Shown one piece after another: positions 50,674 through 60,800 of a DNA stretch of 62,177 bases. The stretch is taken from positions 1 through 62,177 of the forward strand of contig SECN01000004.1 of the NCBI GenBank assembly GCA_004173515.1, written 5' to 3'. The translations under genes and the position numbers were made by a program. The stretch is from Myxococcaceae bacterium (GTDB lineage Bacteria > Myxococcota > Myxococcia > Myxococcales > Myxococcaceae). Each line of letters starts with the position of its first letter. Position 1 is the stretch's first letter. The notes under the pieces were generated by a model, which ran no database searches, had not been told where the DNA came from, and worked only from the letters and a program-made list of their open reading frames with translations.

Positions 50674-51717
50674 ATGAAGAGCCGCGCCGTCGTTCCCGTG
50701 GTCGTGCTGTGCGCCCTGCTGGCAGTGGGCTTCTTCATGGGGTGGAGGGGCCGGGCCGCGGATGTGCCCGGTCCCGCGACCGTTGCTTCCCCCCGGCCCG
50801 TCCCCCGCGCGCCCGATGCCACCGCCGCACCGGGCACGCCGCCCGTAACCGCTGTCGCTCCGTCCTCGCCGCTGCCGCCGCTGCCCGCGTCGCTCCAGGA
50901 CACGCAGGAGGACGGCGACGTAACGGTGGATGCGTCCGGGCACCTGGTGCCGAACCCGGACCTGCGGCGCTTCTTCAACTACTACCTGTCCGCGATGGGC
51001 GAGGAGTCCCCGGCGCTGATCCGCGAGCGGATCCTCGCGGCGCTGCGGGCGAAGAGGCTGCCCCCCGCCGCGATGGACGAGGCGGCGCGGGTGCTGGACG
51101 ACTACCTGTCCTATCTCGAAGCGGCGCGGACCCTCGCCTCCACGCGGGGCGAGGAGCTCCAGGACACCGGCGCGCGCCTGGAGGCCCTGCGCGAGCTGCG
51201 CCGCGAGCACCTGGGCGGCGCGGCCGACGGCCTCTTCGGCCAGGAGGAGGCGGTGGACGCGGTGGCGGTGGAGCGGCTGAAGCTCCAGGAGGACGCGTCG
51301 CTGACGCCCGAGGAGCGCGAGCGCCGCATCGCCGCGCTGGAGGAGCGGCTTCCCCCCGACGTGCGCGCAAGCCGCGAGGAGGCCCTGCGCCCCCTGCGGC
51401 AGGCCGCCGTGGAGCAGGAGCTGCTGGCCGTGGGCGCGACGGCGGAGGAGCTGCACCAGCACCGACTGTCCACCGTGGGGCCGGAGGCCACCGACCGGCT
51501 GGAGGCGCTGGACCGCGAGCGCGCCTGGTGGAAGCAGCGGCTGGCGGACTTCCGCGCGAAGCGCGAGGCGCTGGCCCGCTCGGAGCCCGACCCAGCCCGG
51601 CGTCAGGCCGCGGCGCAGCGGCTGCTCTTCGACTCCTTCACCCCGGAGGAGCGCCTCCGGGTGGAGGCCGCGGACACCCTCGACGCGGCCGCCCAGGCGG
51701 GCGGCGGAGGCGGGTAG
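50674..51717 (+). CDS. Lipase secretion chaperone (lipase foldase, Lif)
   Basis: A 347-residue inner-membrane-anchored periplasmic foldase. One membrane anchor at the N-terminus (VVPVVVLCALLAVGFFMGW), a proline-rich linker, then an all-helical lipase-embracing domain. The signature RxxFDYxLSAxGE is present as RRFFNYYLSAMGE (about residue 99), with Asn in place of the common Asp. It starts 25 bases after the lipase stop, in the same order as in Pseudomonas lipAB. It should fold the lipase before type II secretion. Confidence 0.88.
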   Translation: MKSRAVVPVVVLCALLAVGFFMGWRGRAADVPGPATVASPRPVPRAPDATAAPGTPPVTAVAPSSPLPPLPASLQDTQEDGDVTVDASGHLVPNPDLRRFFNYYLSAMGEESPALIRERILAALRAKRLPPAAMDEAARVLDDYLSYLEAARTLASTRGEELQDTGARLEALRELRREHLGGAADGLFGQEEAVDAVAVERLKLQEDASLTPEERERRIAALEERLPPDVRASREEALRPLRQAAVEQELLAVGATAEELHQHRLSTVGPEATDRLEALDRERAWWKQRLADFRAKREALARSEPDPARRQAAAQRLLFDSFTPEERLRVEAADTLDAAAQAGGGGG

Positions 51718-51996
51718 GGCCTCGCGCTGAATGGCTTCAGCTCGGAGACCTCTTCGAGCACCTGACGGAGTGGGAGAGCCCGAAGTGCCCCCCCGGGGTC
51801 TCGGCCCTGGCCAACGCCTCCACACCTGTGGCCCGTCCGGTCACAAGCGCCGCCGGGTTGTGGCCTTCTCCGTCACTCACCCCCGGCCAGAGGAGCGTGC
51901 GTAGGAAGGCCGGACTCCCAGGAACCCTTGGCATATCAAGTGAAGGGCGACCTGCGGGGATTCCCCCCCAAAGCTGAAACCTATCAGGAGCCATCC
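51718..51996. other. Intergenic, no gene seen
   Basis: About 280 bases after the foldase gene. No convincing frame; an AGGAG site (51986-51990) serves the next gene. Confidence 0.4.
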
Positions 51997-52854
51997 ATGT
52001 CGCTGTTCCGTCGCCAGACCTCCGCGGGCCTCGCCGCGCTGTTCGCCGTCGTCCTTCCGTTCGCGCAGGCCCACGCGAAGGAGGACTGCGTCCCGTTCTC
52101 CGGGTCGAAGCACTGCGCGACGGGCGACGCGCGGCTGGAGGTGGAGGACGACTCGCTGTATGTGCACGCCCCCGACACGAGCGGGGAGCACGGCGTGCGC
52201 GTGGACGCCGAGCGCGCCAAGGCCTGGAGCGCGGGCGTGGGCGTGGAGCCGCCCGAGGGCAAGGAGCAGGGCGAGACGAGGACCCTGAAGACCTACGTCG
52301 CGAAGGGCCAGGTGGTAGCCATGTCCTCCGTTGCAGAGACGGCGGAGGGGCAGTCCTTCGCGGCCTCCTTCGTGAACGCGGACGGCAAGCCGACGACGTA
52401 CACGGCGAAGGTGTTCCTTGGGGGGAAGCTGGTGATCTCCGTGAGTGGCATCAAGAGCGGAGAGGTGGGCGTCGTGGCCTTCAACAGCTCCGAGTCCCCC
52501 GCGCCCAGGCCGTCCTGCACGACCCTGACCCAAAAGGCGTGCATGAAGTTGTGTGGCCTGCCCCTCCCGTCCTGCGCCCACTGCTTCAAGCCGTGCCGCC
52601 ACGGCATCGAGAACGACATCTATCTCAACGGTGACGGCAGCGTCCCCTACCTGGACCTGTCCTTCCAGTTGCCCTTCAACCACGCCTCCGTGGGCGGCTC
52701 CGCGAAGGCGGCCCCGGAGATCGTCGAGGGCGACCGGGTGGTGCTGGTCGCGGACGAGCCGAGCGCGGGCGAGGACCACGACGTCGATCATGTGTTCATC
52801 CACAGCACGTCGAAGACGGTGGAGCTCACCGGCGAGACCACGACCCGTCGCTGA
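51997..52854 (+). CDS. Secreted cysteine-rich protein of unknown function
   Basis: A 285-residue exported protein (signal peptide ending AQAHA). ATG 51997 follows an AGGAG site. The mature region is beta-rich, with a central cysteine cluster (CMKLCGLPLPSCAHCFKPC) that could be a disulfide or metal site. No family recognised. Confidence 0.7.
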   Translation: MSLFRRQTSAGLAALFAVVLPFAQAHAKEDCVPFSGSKHCATGDARLEVEDDSLYVHAPDTSGEHGVRVDAERAKAWSAGVGVEPPEGKEQGETRTLKTYVAKGQVVAMSSVAETAEGQSFAASFVNADGKPTTYTAKVFLGGKLVISVSGIKSGEVGVVAFNSSESPAPRPSCTTLTQKACMKLCGLPLPSCAHCFKPCRHGIENDIYLNGDGSVPYLDLSFQLPFNHASVGGSAKAAPEIVEGDRVVLVADEPSAGEDHDVDHVFIHSTSKTVELTGETTTRR

Positions 52855-52883
52855 GATGAACACCGCGCGCACGTTCACCTGAT

Positions 52884-53162
52884 TCAAGTCCGCGCGCATC
52901 GTGTCCATGGCGCGCCTCCCCTGGCCGTTCTGCCTTCGGACTCCGGAGTGCCGAAGCGGAGGGCCAGCGGGCGGCAGTGGGGGTCGGACTCGGACGGGGC
53001 GGCCCACGCCCCGAGCGCGTGGTAGGGCCGGTCCTCGCGCCGCTCCAGGTCATTGGCATCGCAGGCGCCGAAGCGCGGGATGATGGCGGCGTCGAACTCC
53101 TGGAGCAGGGTGTCGTCCGTCCCGCGGATGTTGGCGGCGAAGCGGACGCGCTCCACCCGCAT
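52884..53162 (-). CDS. Small open frame beside a radical-SAM fragment, doubtful
   Basis: A 92-residue frame starting ATG CGG GTG GAG (MRVE), the same first codons as the intact UdgX gene at 43887, but diverging after that. It contains IRGTDDTLLQEFDAAIIPRF. I recognise no family. It may be a residue of a deleted UdgX-like gene or a spurious frame. Confidence 0.25.
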   Translation of the reverse strand: MRVERVRFAANIRGTDDTLLQEFDAAIIPRFGACDANDLERREDRPYHALGAWAAPSESDPHCRPLALRFGTPESEGRTARGGAPWTRCART

Positions 53163-53169
53163 CGCGTCG

Positions 53170-53290
53170 TCAGCCGCAGGGCTCGCTGAGCGGCCCGGAA
53201 GCAGTGCGCGTGCGAATGCGGTGGATGCAATGCTGGCAATCGTAGACGCGGAAACGGACGGCCGTCCCCTCTGAGTGGAGGCGGCCTGAC
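53170..53290 (-). pseudogene. Remnant of a radical SAM DNA-repair gene
   Basis: On the minus strand this encodes FRVYDCQHCIHRIR, matching FCIYDCQYCINRIS of the intact radical SAM gene at 43887-45137. The first cluster cysteine is replaced by Arg (CGC). The frame ends at a stop at 53172-53170. Only ~40 codons around the motif survive. It indicates a deleted second copy of the radical SAM gene. Confidence 0.5.
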
Positions 53291-53303
53291 TTGAACCTGC
53301 GCG

Positions 53304-55007
53304 CTATTCGAAGACGCCGATGCCCGGGTCGGAGCCGTTGTTGGCGGGCTTCGTGGGCTTCGTCGGCCGGGGCGCCGCGACGCGCACCGGCTCCAGGCGC
53401 ACCTCCACGGGCTGCACCGTCGAGTCCGCGCTCCGGCTGTAGTCGAGCCTGCGCTCCACGTCCTGGTGCCCGGCGAGCTTGAAGCGCAGCACCGACATCC
53501 TGGCGCGCGGCAGCATCAGCTTCGTGGGCGTGGTGCCAATCTGCGCGTCCCCGTCGTAGATGGCCGCGCCAGGGGGCGTGGAGATGAACTCCACCGTCAC
53601 GTCCTGGGCCAGGGCCGTCGGGTTGGGGTTGGCGGGCGGATCGTCCCGCACCCGCGTGGGCGGAGGCGTGGCCACCGTCCTGGGCTGCGTCACCACGGGG
53701 GGCGGGGTGGGGGCCTCTCCACCGCCGCGCGCCATGACCAGCGCGACGCCCGCGCCCAGCAACACCAGCGGCACGGCGATGAGCGCCGCCTTCTTGCCGC
53801 CGGACATGCCCTGGGGCGGAGGCGGCTCGAGGGGCTCCTCGCGGGCCGGGGACGGCCGGCGGTTGGCCTGGGAGAGGGGCGGATTGCCCGTGCTCGTGGG
53901 CGGCCGGGCCGAGGCCTGCGCTCCGCCCGCGGGCGTGGAGCCCCGGGCCGGGGATGCGCCCACCCGGGACGCGGACCGGGCGTGGGTCCCCGTGGCCGAC
54001 GGGCTGGGGGCACGGCCCGCGCGGCTGGCGGCTCCCAGGCGGCTGCCCGAACCCGCGCGGCTGTTGGAGCCCGCGCCCGGACGGCTGCGGCTGCCGGTGC
54101 CGCGCTCCGCCCCGCCAGCGCCGCCGGTGGGGTGCGCGTCCAACTCCTCCTGGGACAGGCCCTCCACCGAGTCGATGAGCGCGTCGATGAACTCCTGCGC
54201 GTTCTGGTAGCGGTCTTCCTTCTCCGCGGAGAGCGCCTTGGCGAAGAACGCGTCCAGCTCCGGCGGCACGGGCGCGCCCTGGCGCTTGGTGCTCACCAGG
54301 GGCACGGGCTGGGTGAGCGACGCGGTGAGCGCCTTGCGCACCGTGTTCGCGCCGTAGGGCGAGCTGCCCGTGAGGCAGAAGTACAGCACGCCCGCCATGG
54401 AGTAGAGGTCCGAGCGCTGGTCCACGGACTCGCCGCCGGCCTGCTCGGGGGGCATGTACTGCGGGGTGCCCAGCACCTGGCCGGTGGAGGTGAGCTGCTC
54501 CTCCTCGTCCTGCTCCAGCGCCTTCACGAGGCCGAAGTCCAGCACCTTGACGAAGTCCTTCCCGTCGAGCGCCTGGACCATGATGTTGTGCGGCTTCAGG
54601 TCGCGGTGGACGCAGCCCTCCTCGTGCGCGTGCGCGAGCCCCAGCGTGGCCTGCTCCAGGAGGTTGACGGCCCGGCGCAGGGTCATGGGCCCCTCGCGCT
54701 TGACCAGCTCCTTGAGGCTTTCGCCCTTGAGCAGCTCCATCACGTAGTAGCAGGTGCCGTCCGCGGCGCGGCCGAAGTCGAAGATGGTGATGACGTTCGG
54801 GTGGCGCAGGCGGCTGGCGATCTCCGCCTCGCGGCGGAAGCGCTCGAAGAACTGGGGCGCGAACACCATGCCCATGCCGCCCTGTCCGAGGACGCTCTCA
54901 ATCTTGTAACGGCCGTCCAGCACCTGGCCCAGGAGCTGGAGGCTCTGCGCGGAGCACAGGTGATCGAGACCATCGGTACTTCCGCAATGGGGGCAGGGGG
55001 CGGCCAT
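53304..55007 (-). CDS. Ser/Thr protein kinase with deletion over the ATP-anchoring lysine
   Basis: A 567-residue membrane kinase. An N-terminal zinc-ribbon (CPHCGSTDGLDHLC) precedes the kinase domain. The glycine loop GQGGMGMVF is followed at once by APQFFERFRREAEIASRL. The ~20-25 residues that normally carry the beta3 VAxK lysine are absent, in frame. The catalytic loop HRDLKPHN, the VLDFGLVK segment and the GTPQYMPPEQ activation segment are intact. A long Ser/Gly/Pro-rich linker, one membrane segment (AALIAVPLVLLGAGVALVMA) and a C-terminal PEGA domain (PPGAAIYDGDAQIGTTP) follow. Without the lysine it is likely weak or inactive, or rebuilt around another residue. ATG 55007 is chosen. Confidence 0.85.
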   Translation of the reverse strand: MAAPCPHCGSTDGLDHLCSAQSLQLLGQVLDGRYKIESVLGQGGMGMVFAPQFFERFRREAEIASRLRHPNVITIFDFGRAADGTCYYVMELLKGESLKELVKREGPMTLRRAVNLLEQATLGLAHAHEEGCVHRDLKPHNIMVQALDGKDFVKVLDFGLVKALEQDEEEQLTSTGQVLGTPQYMPPEQAGGESVDQRSDLYSMAGVLYFCLTGSSPYGANTVRKALTASLTQPVPLVSTKRQGAPVPPELDAFFAKALSAEKEDRYQNAQEFIDALIDSVEGLSQEELDAHPTGGAGGAERGTGSRSRPGAGSNSRAGSGSRLGAASRAGRAPSPSATGTHARSASRVGASPARGSTPAGGAQASARPPTSTGNPPLSQANRRPSPAREEPLEPPPPQGMSGGKKAALIAVPLVLLGAGVALVMARGGGEAPTPPPVVTQPRTVATPPPTRVRDDPPANPNPTALAQDVTVEFISTPPGAAIYDGDAQIGTTPTKLMLPRARMSVLRFKLAGHQDVERRLDYSRSADSTVQPVEVRLEPVRVAAPRPTKPTKPANNGSDPGIGVFE

Positions 55008-55129
55008 GGGTGGCGGGAGTATAGGCAAGCCGCGCGCCATGCCCAACCCGAGAGATGCGCCTCCTGGGCAGTCAGGCAGGCATCTGAGGCGTTCCCGTGG
55101 GGCCTTCCGGCTGGTATCTCCGCCCCGCC

Positions 55130-57091
55130 ATGAGCCTCGTCATCGCCCAGGACATCAGCCTCGCCTACGGAAAGAAGGTCCTCTTCGATGAGGACAACTT
55201 CACACTTGGCCCTCGGGACCGGGTGGGCCTGGTGGGGGCCAACGGGACGGGAAAGTCCTCCCTGATGAAGATCATCGCCGGGGCGAGCCTGCCGGACGGG
55301 GGCACCGTCCAGTACAGCCGCCGGGCCCGGGCGGGCTACCTGCCCCAGGAAATCGCCGGCCTGCCCGAAGGAACCGTGGTGGAGGCGGTGATGAGCACCG
55401 TCCCCGGGCGCGATTCACTGGAATCCCGCCTGAAGGACACGGAGGCCACCCTGGCGGCGGCCACGGACGAGGAGGAGCAGCTGGAGCTGGCCCAGACGCT
55501 GGCGGACCTCCACGCGGAGCTGGACGACTTCGAGAACCGCTACGGCCGGCACCACGCCGAGCGCATCCTGAAGGGCCTGGGCTTCCGGGACGCGGACCTG
55601 TCCAAGCCCACCCAGGCCCTGTCGGGCGGCTGGCGCATGCGGGCGGCGCTGGCGGGGCTGCTGCTCCAGGACCCGGACCTGCTGCTGCTGGACGAGCCGA
55701 CCAACCACCTGGACGTGCCGACCCTGGCCTGGTTCGACGGGTTCCTGCGCCGCTCCAACAAGGCGATGGTGCTCATCTCCCACGACCGGGACTTCCTCAA
55801 CCGGCAGATCAACCGGGTGGTGTCGCTGGAGATGGAGGGGGTGCGCGAGTACACGGGCAACTACGAGGACTACAAGCGCCTGCGCGCCGAGGAGATGGTG
55901 CTGCTCCAGGCCAAGGCGGAGAAGGTGGAGCAGCGCCGCGCGGAGCTGCAGGGCTTCATCGACCGGTTCGGCGCGAAGGCCACCAAGGCGAAGCAGGCGC
56001 AGAGCCGCGCGAAGATGCTGGCCAAGCTGGAGAAGGTGCAGGTCCTCGAAGAGCGCCAGACGATGAAGTTCCGCTTCCCGGAGGTGGACCGCAGCGGCCG
56101 GGACGTGGTGCTGATGGAGGACATCACCAAGCGCTACGGCGCGCTCACGGTGTACGACGGGCTGAACGCGCGGCTGGAGCGGGGCCAGAGAATCGCCGTG
56201 GTCGGCGCGAACGGCGCGGGCAAGACGACGCTCTTGAAGATGGTCGCGGGCGAGCTGGCCCCGGACACGGGCAAGGTGACGCTGGGTCACAACGTGGTGG
56301 TGGGCTATTACGCGCAGCACCACGCGGACAAGCTCGACCGCGACAACACCATCATCGAAGAGGTGCGGCCGCTGGCGGCGGACAAGCCGGAGAGCTACGT
56401 GCGCGGCGTGCTGGGCGCGTTCCTCTTCAGCGGCGACGACGTGGAGAAGCCCATCGGCGTGCTGAGCGGCGGTGAGCGCGCGCGCGTGGCCCTGGCGAAG
56501 CTGCTGCTGACTCCGTCCAACTTCCTGCTGATGGACGAGCCGACGAACCACCTGGACCTGGACTCGTCGGAGATGCTGATTGAAGCGCTGAAGCTGTACG
56601 GCGGCACGCTGTTGTTCGTGAGCCACAACCGCAGCTTCATCAACGGCCTGTGCACGCACGTCTGGGAGGTGGCGGACGGCAAGCTCACGTCGCATCCGGG
56701 CAACCTGGACGAATACCTCTACCACCAGGAGCAGCAGCGGCTGGCGGCGGAGGGCACGGAGTCCAGCGCGTCGGGCGGCAAGGGAGCGGGGGCGAGCGCG
56801 GCGACGGTGTCGGAGAAGGAGCGCAAGCGGCTGGAGGCGGAGGCGCGCCAGCGTCGCTCCGTGGTGGAGGGCCCCATCAAGAAGGAGATCGCGAAGCTGG
56901 AGGAGCGCATCGCGAAGGTGGAGGCCGAGCAGAAGGACCGCGAGGCGCAGCTCGCGGACCCGGTGCTCTACAACGACTTCGCGCGAGCCAAGCCGCTGAT
57001 GGACGGGCACCGCGCGGGCAAGGAGGAGCTGGAAGACCTCTATGCCCGGTGGGAAGTGGCGCAGGAGAAGCTGGCGGCGGCGCAGGCCTGA
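55130..57091 (+). CDS. ABC-F family ATP-binding protein
   Basis: A 653-residue soluble ATPase with two tandem nucleotide-binding domains. Walker A motifs are GANGTGKSS and GANGAGKTT; signature LSGGWRMRAALAG and LSGGERARVALAK; Walker B LLLDEPTNHLD and LLMDEPTNHLD. The ~60-residue linker between them is the ABC-F interaction motif. The C-terminus has a coiled coil (RKRLEAEARQRRSVVEGPIK). There is no membrane domain, so it acts on ribosomes (translation factor-like, Uup/EttA group) rather than transport. The start at 55130 gives family length. Divergent from the kinase gene. Confidence 0.92.
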   Translation: MSLVIAQDISLAYGKKVLFDEDNFTLGPRDRVGLVGANGTGKSSLMKIIAGASLPDGGTVQYSRRARAGYLPQEIAGLPEGTVVEAVMSTVPGRDSLESRLKDTEATLAAATDEEEQLELAQTLADLHAELDDFENRYGRHHAERILKGLGFRDADLSKPTQALSGGWRMRAALAGLLLQDPDLLLLDEPTNHLDVPTLAWFDGFLRRSNKAMVLISHDRDFLNRQINRVVSLEMEGVREYTGNYEDYKRLRAEEMVLLQAKAEKVEQRRAELQGFIDRFGAKATKAKQAQSRAKMLAKLEKVQVLEERQTMKFRFPEVDRSGRDVVLMEDITKRYGALTVYDGLNARLERGQRIAVVGANGAGKTTLLKMVAGELAPDTGKVTLGHNVVVGYYAQHHADKLDRDNTIIEEVRPLAADKPESYVRGVLGAFLFSGDDVEKPIGVLSGGERARVALAKLLLTPSNFLLMDEPTNHLDLDSSEMLIEALKLYGGTLLFVSHNRSFINGLCTHVWEVADGKLTSHPGNLDEYLYHQEQQRLAAEGTESSASGGKGAGASAATVSEKERKRLEAEARQRRSVVEGPIKKEIAKLEERIAKVEAEQKDREAQLADPVLYNDFARAKPLMDGHRAGKEELEDLYARWEVAQEKLAAAQA

Positions 57092-57102
57092 GTTCCGAAC
57101 CC

Positions 57103-57522
57103 ATGGACCTGGACGCGTGGCTGGGGCGGTTGGGATTGAGTCCTGCCCCGGGCAGCCTGGAGGAGATCCGCGAGGCCCTGCGGCTCCAGACGGAGCAGGA
57201 GCGTCGCTCCCAGGGAGACGGGGACACGGAGTGGATGCGGCTGTGCTGCGTGCAGTTGTTCCACGCGGGCCTGCTGGAGGACATCCTCCTCATCTGGTGG
57301 GCGAAGCGGGCCAGCATGGACGCGGCCGCGTCCATCGATGTCCAGTTCCTCTGTGGCGCGGGACTGGCCCGGACGAAGGAATACCTCTCCGCGCAGGCGT
57401 CGGAAGAAGCCCGGAAGGCCTTACGCTACCTGGAGGAGTGCGAGGCCGCCGGGGACTTCGAGGACTTCTCCATCGCGGGCTGCTCGAAGGTCTGCGCGGC
57501 GTATTACGGTGCGCAGGCCTGA
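57103..57522 (+). CDS. Uncharacterised small protein after the ABC-F gene
   Basis: A 139-residue mostly helical protein (LDAWLGRLGLSPAPGSLEEI, LLIWWAKRASMDAAASIDVQ) starting 11 bases after the ABC-F stop, probably co-transcribed with it. Four cysteines; no family recognised. Function unknown. Confidence 0.68.
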   Translation: MDLDAWLGRLGLSPAPGSLEEIREALRLQTEQERRSQGDGDTEWMRLCCVQLFHAGLLEDILLIWWAKRASMDAAASIDVQFLCGAGLARTKEYLSAQASEEARKALRYLEECEAAGDFEDFSIAGCSKVCAAYYGAQA

Positions 57523-57534
57523 GCACGGCCTGCG

Positions 57535-57846
57535 CTACTGGATGTCGAAGGTCTTCCGGACCGGGCCGCCGCCGCGTTCGAGCTGCAACTCGATGCGCCG
57601 GGCCTCCCTCATGCTCGTGAAGGCTTCCAGGGCCTTGTCCGGGCTGTCGAGGTCCAGCCCGTTGATGCGCTGGAGGACGTCGCCGTTGCGCAATCCCAGC
57701 CGCGAGTAGAACGAACCGTCCTTGATGGCGAACAGCTTGAAGCCCACGGGGCGGCCGTCCTTGAAGGCGGGGACCACGCGGGCCTCCATCGACAGCTCGC
57801 TCAGGTGCGCGAGGCGGGGGACTACCTCGAGCTTGGACTTGTCGTT
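57535..57846 (-). pseudogene. GspC-like C-terminal PDZ fragment
   Basis: From ATG 57789 the frame encodes an 84-residue PDZ domain like the C-terminus of the type II secretion protein GspC: MEARVVPAFKDGRPVGFKLF, GLRNGDVLQRINGLDLDSPD. GspC-like sequence (LEVVPRLAHLSELS) extends upstream of the ATG to a TGA at 57847-57849, so the ATG is internal. The N-terminal membrane and HR domains are missing. It is in the same frame as the TPR-CHAT gene, whose stop is that TGA. It is probably a recombination remnant. Confidence 0.6.
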
Positions 57847-60800
57847 TCAGGGATTGGTGTCAAAAAAAAGGCACTGCGAATGCCGACAACCCTTGACCAT
57901 GGTTCCTCCCATTCCCCGGCCAGCTCCCACTGTGAGCGAGCGCAAGGGCGCATCAAGGCCCATCGCGATGAAGGGCGCCCAGGCGTGGGGATGCGGTTGG
58001 GTTTTCCGAAACTCCCGCATCGCCTCGCGCAGTGCCGCGGCTCGACCCTGTCCTGCCAACAGGTTGCGGTAGTAGGCCTCCATCAGCGCGCTCGTCGTCG
58101 CGTCGTTCACCTTCCACAGGCTCATCACCACCGTCTGCGCTCCCGCCACGAGGAATGCCCGGCGCAGCCCGTACACGCCCTGGCCCAGTTTCACGTCCCC
58201 ACGGCCGGTGTCGCACGCGGAGAGGACGACGAGCTGGGTACCCCAGAGGTCAAGGCCCGCCAGCTCCAGCGCCGTCACCAGGGCGCTGGAGGGCGGGGAG
58301 GCGGAGCTGGAGCCGGAGGGCGCCGGAGCGCTCGCCCCAGCGAGGGCGAGGCCCGAGCGCAACAGGGGGTCCGTGGCGGCGCCGGGTGCCGGGGCGGCCT
58401 CTCCCAGCGCGCCGAAGTGGGCGACCGCACGGGACGCCGTGGACACGGACGCGTCCCCCAGGAAGAAGCCATGGGTGGCCAGGTGGAGGATGCCGGGGGT
58501 CGGCAGTTGCATCAGTCGCTCCTTGGTGGCCTCGGGGCCCAAGAAAAGCTGGGCTTGCGGAAGCAGGCGCTGGATGGCCTCGGCCTCCTGGCGGGTGCCT
58601 GGCAGTGGGGTCAGCGCCCAAGCCCTTTGCACTCCATCCGTGGACAGCATGGAGAAGAAGTCGTTGAGGGAGGGGCTCCGGTCCAGCCCGGGAGCGCCTC
58701 GCTGGGAGGCGGTGTGCGCCGGGAGCGGTGAGCTGAAGTCGGGGTTGGCCAGGACGACCACGGCGTCAGGGGACACGCGCTCCGGGGGTCGAGGCAGCAG
58801 GTCCTTGCCGGAGGAGACGTAGGTGAAGTCGAACGTGTCCACCAGGAACTGGTGGCCATCGTGGAGGGCGGCGAAGGGCACCAGCGCCAGTTGCCCATCG
58901 GGCGAAAGGAAGAGGCGACGGGTCCTTCCCAGCAGCGCATGCAGGGGCTGGAAGGCGAGCTGATGGAGCGCCTGGGCGGGGACTTCGACAGAGGCGTCCC
59001 GGTTGGCCAGGGCGTCTCTCAGGTGCGAGGCGGCCCGGTCGATGGGCTCGGCCGGTCCCAGGTCCAGGGCGCGGGTCGTGGCGTCAGGCAACAGCACCAG
59101 CGCCAGGTAACGGAGGGAGGTGGGACGCGGCCCGGGCGCGCCGGGCCCGGGCACCAGCGGCCTGTCCTCGTAGGTGATGAACTCGACGAGCGCGCCGTCC
59201 TTCGGCAGGGCCGTGGCGACACGGTCAACGATGTCCGCGGGGGACGGCAGCGAGGACACCGCGCGCAGGGGGGCGGAGCGCTGGGCCAGGTCCGCTTCGA
59301 GGGCCGCGGCCTGCTCGGAGAGCTTCTGGAGGCGCTGCTGGTAGGCTGGCGGTGAGAGCGAATCGGGGCCCTGGAGTGAAAGCTGAGCCAGTTGGGTGCG
59401 CAGTCCCCCCAGTTGCTCGAAGGCCTCGCGGTCGCGTGCCCCCAGGCTCCGGTAGAGGGTCCGGGAAATGTTGGCGGTCTCCTCCACGGAGCGGCCCTTG
59501 AGCAGCAGGGCGGCGCCGAGGGCCAGGCGTCTGACGCGGGCGTTGTCGGGATGGGCGCGCAGCAGCGCGTAGAGCCGCTCCTCGTCGGCGCGCAGGAACT
59601 GGAGGAACCGGGCCAGGTTCACCTCGGAGAAGCCAAGGGCCTCGTGGCGCAGGCGCTGCTCGGACATGGCGAACGCGCGCGTGAACAGTGGGAGTGCCTT
59701 GGAGAGGCGATTCTGGGCCAGGTGCACCACGGCGAGTTGGTTGAGCGCTTCCGCGCTGAGCGGGTGGTTCTCGGCGGAAGTCGCGCCCCGGATGGCGAGC
59801 GCGCGCTCGTAGAGGGGCCGAGCCTTGCCGTACAAACCCTGGGCCATGTAGAGGTTGGCCAAATCCTGCAGCGCGTCGGCGACGTCGTAGTCATTCCTGC
59901 CAAAGCCCGCCTCCGTGATGTCCAGCGCGCGTTTGAAGAGGGGTTCGGCACGCGGATACAACCCCTGAGCCAGGTAGATGCTGCCAAGCTTCCGGAGTGT
60001 GGGGGCGAGGTAGGGATGGCGTTTGCCGAAACGCTCTTCCCAGATCGCCAATGCGTGCTGGAGGAGCGGCTCGGCACGACCCGGCAGTCCCTGTGCGATG
60101 TAGAGGCCGCCGAGACTGCTAAGCGTTTGGGCGACTCGAGGGTGTTTCTCGCCCTGGGTCGCTTGCCGGATGGCCAGCACGCGTTTGAGAAGGGGCTCGG
60201 CCCGAGCGTACAATCCCTGTTCCGTGTAGATTCTTCCGAGTCGGAGGAGCTGGTCGGCGACCTGGGGATGGCTCTTGCCGAGGTTCGCCTCCCAGATGGC
60301 GAGAGCGCGCACGTAAAGCGGCTCGGCGCGGCCATACAACCCCTGGAAATGGGCGGCCATGGCCCAACCGTAAAGCGTCGCGGCGACGAAGGGATGGCTC
60401 TTGCCAACCGTCGCTTCCTGAAGGGCCAGGGCACGTTCAAAAAGGAGCTCGGCCCTCGCAAGCGCCCCCTGAAATATGTAGAAACTCGCCAGTTGAAAAC
60501 ACGCGTACGCGACATCCGGAGGATTGTTGTCCAGAGCCGCTTCCCAAATGGCCACCGCACGCGACCGCAGAGGCCCGGCTCGAGCGAAGTTCCCCTGGGA
60601 CATATAGAGGTCGTAGAGCCACCAGAGCGTGACCGCGACGTCGGGATGATGCTGGCCGAGAGCCGGCTCCCGGATGTCCAGCGCGCGCAACAAGAGCGGC
60701 TCGGCGCGAGCGGGCTCCGCCTGCTCCCCCTGGCCCGAGTAAGATTCGCCGAGGGTGTTGAGCGTTTGAGCGACGTCCAGGTGGTTCGGGCCGAGGGCCG

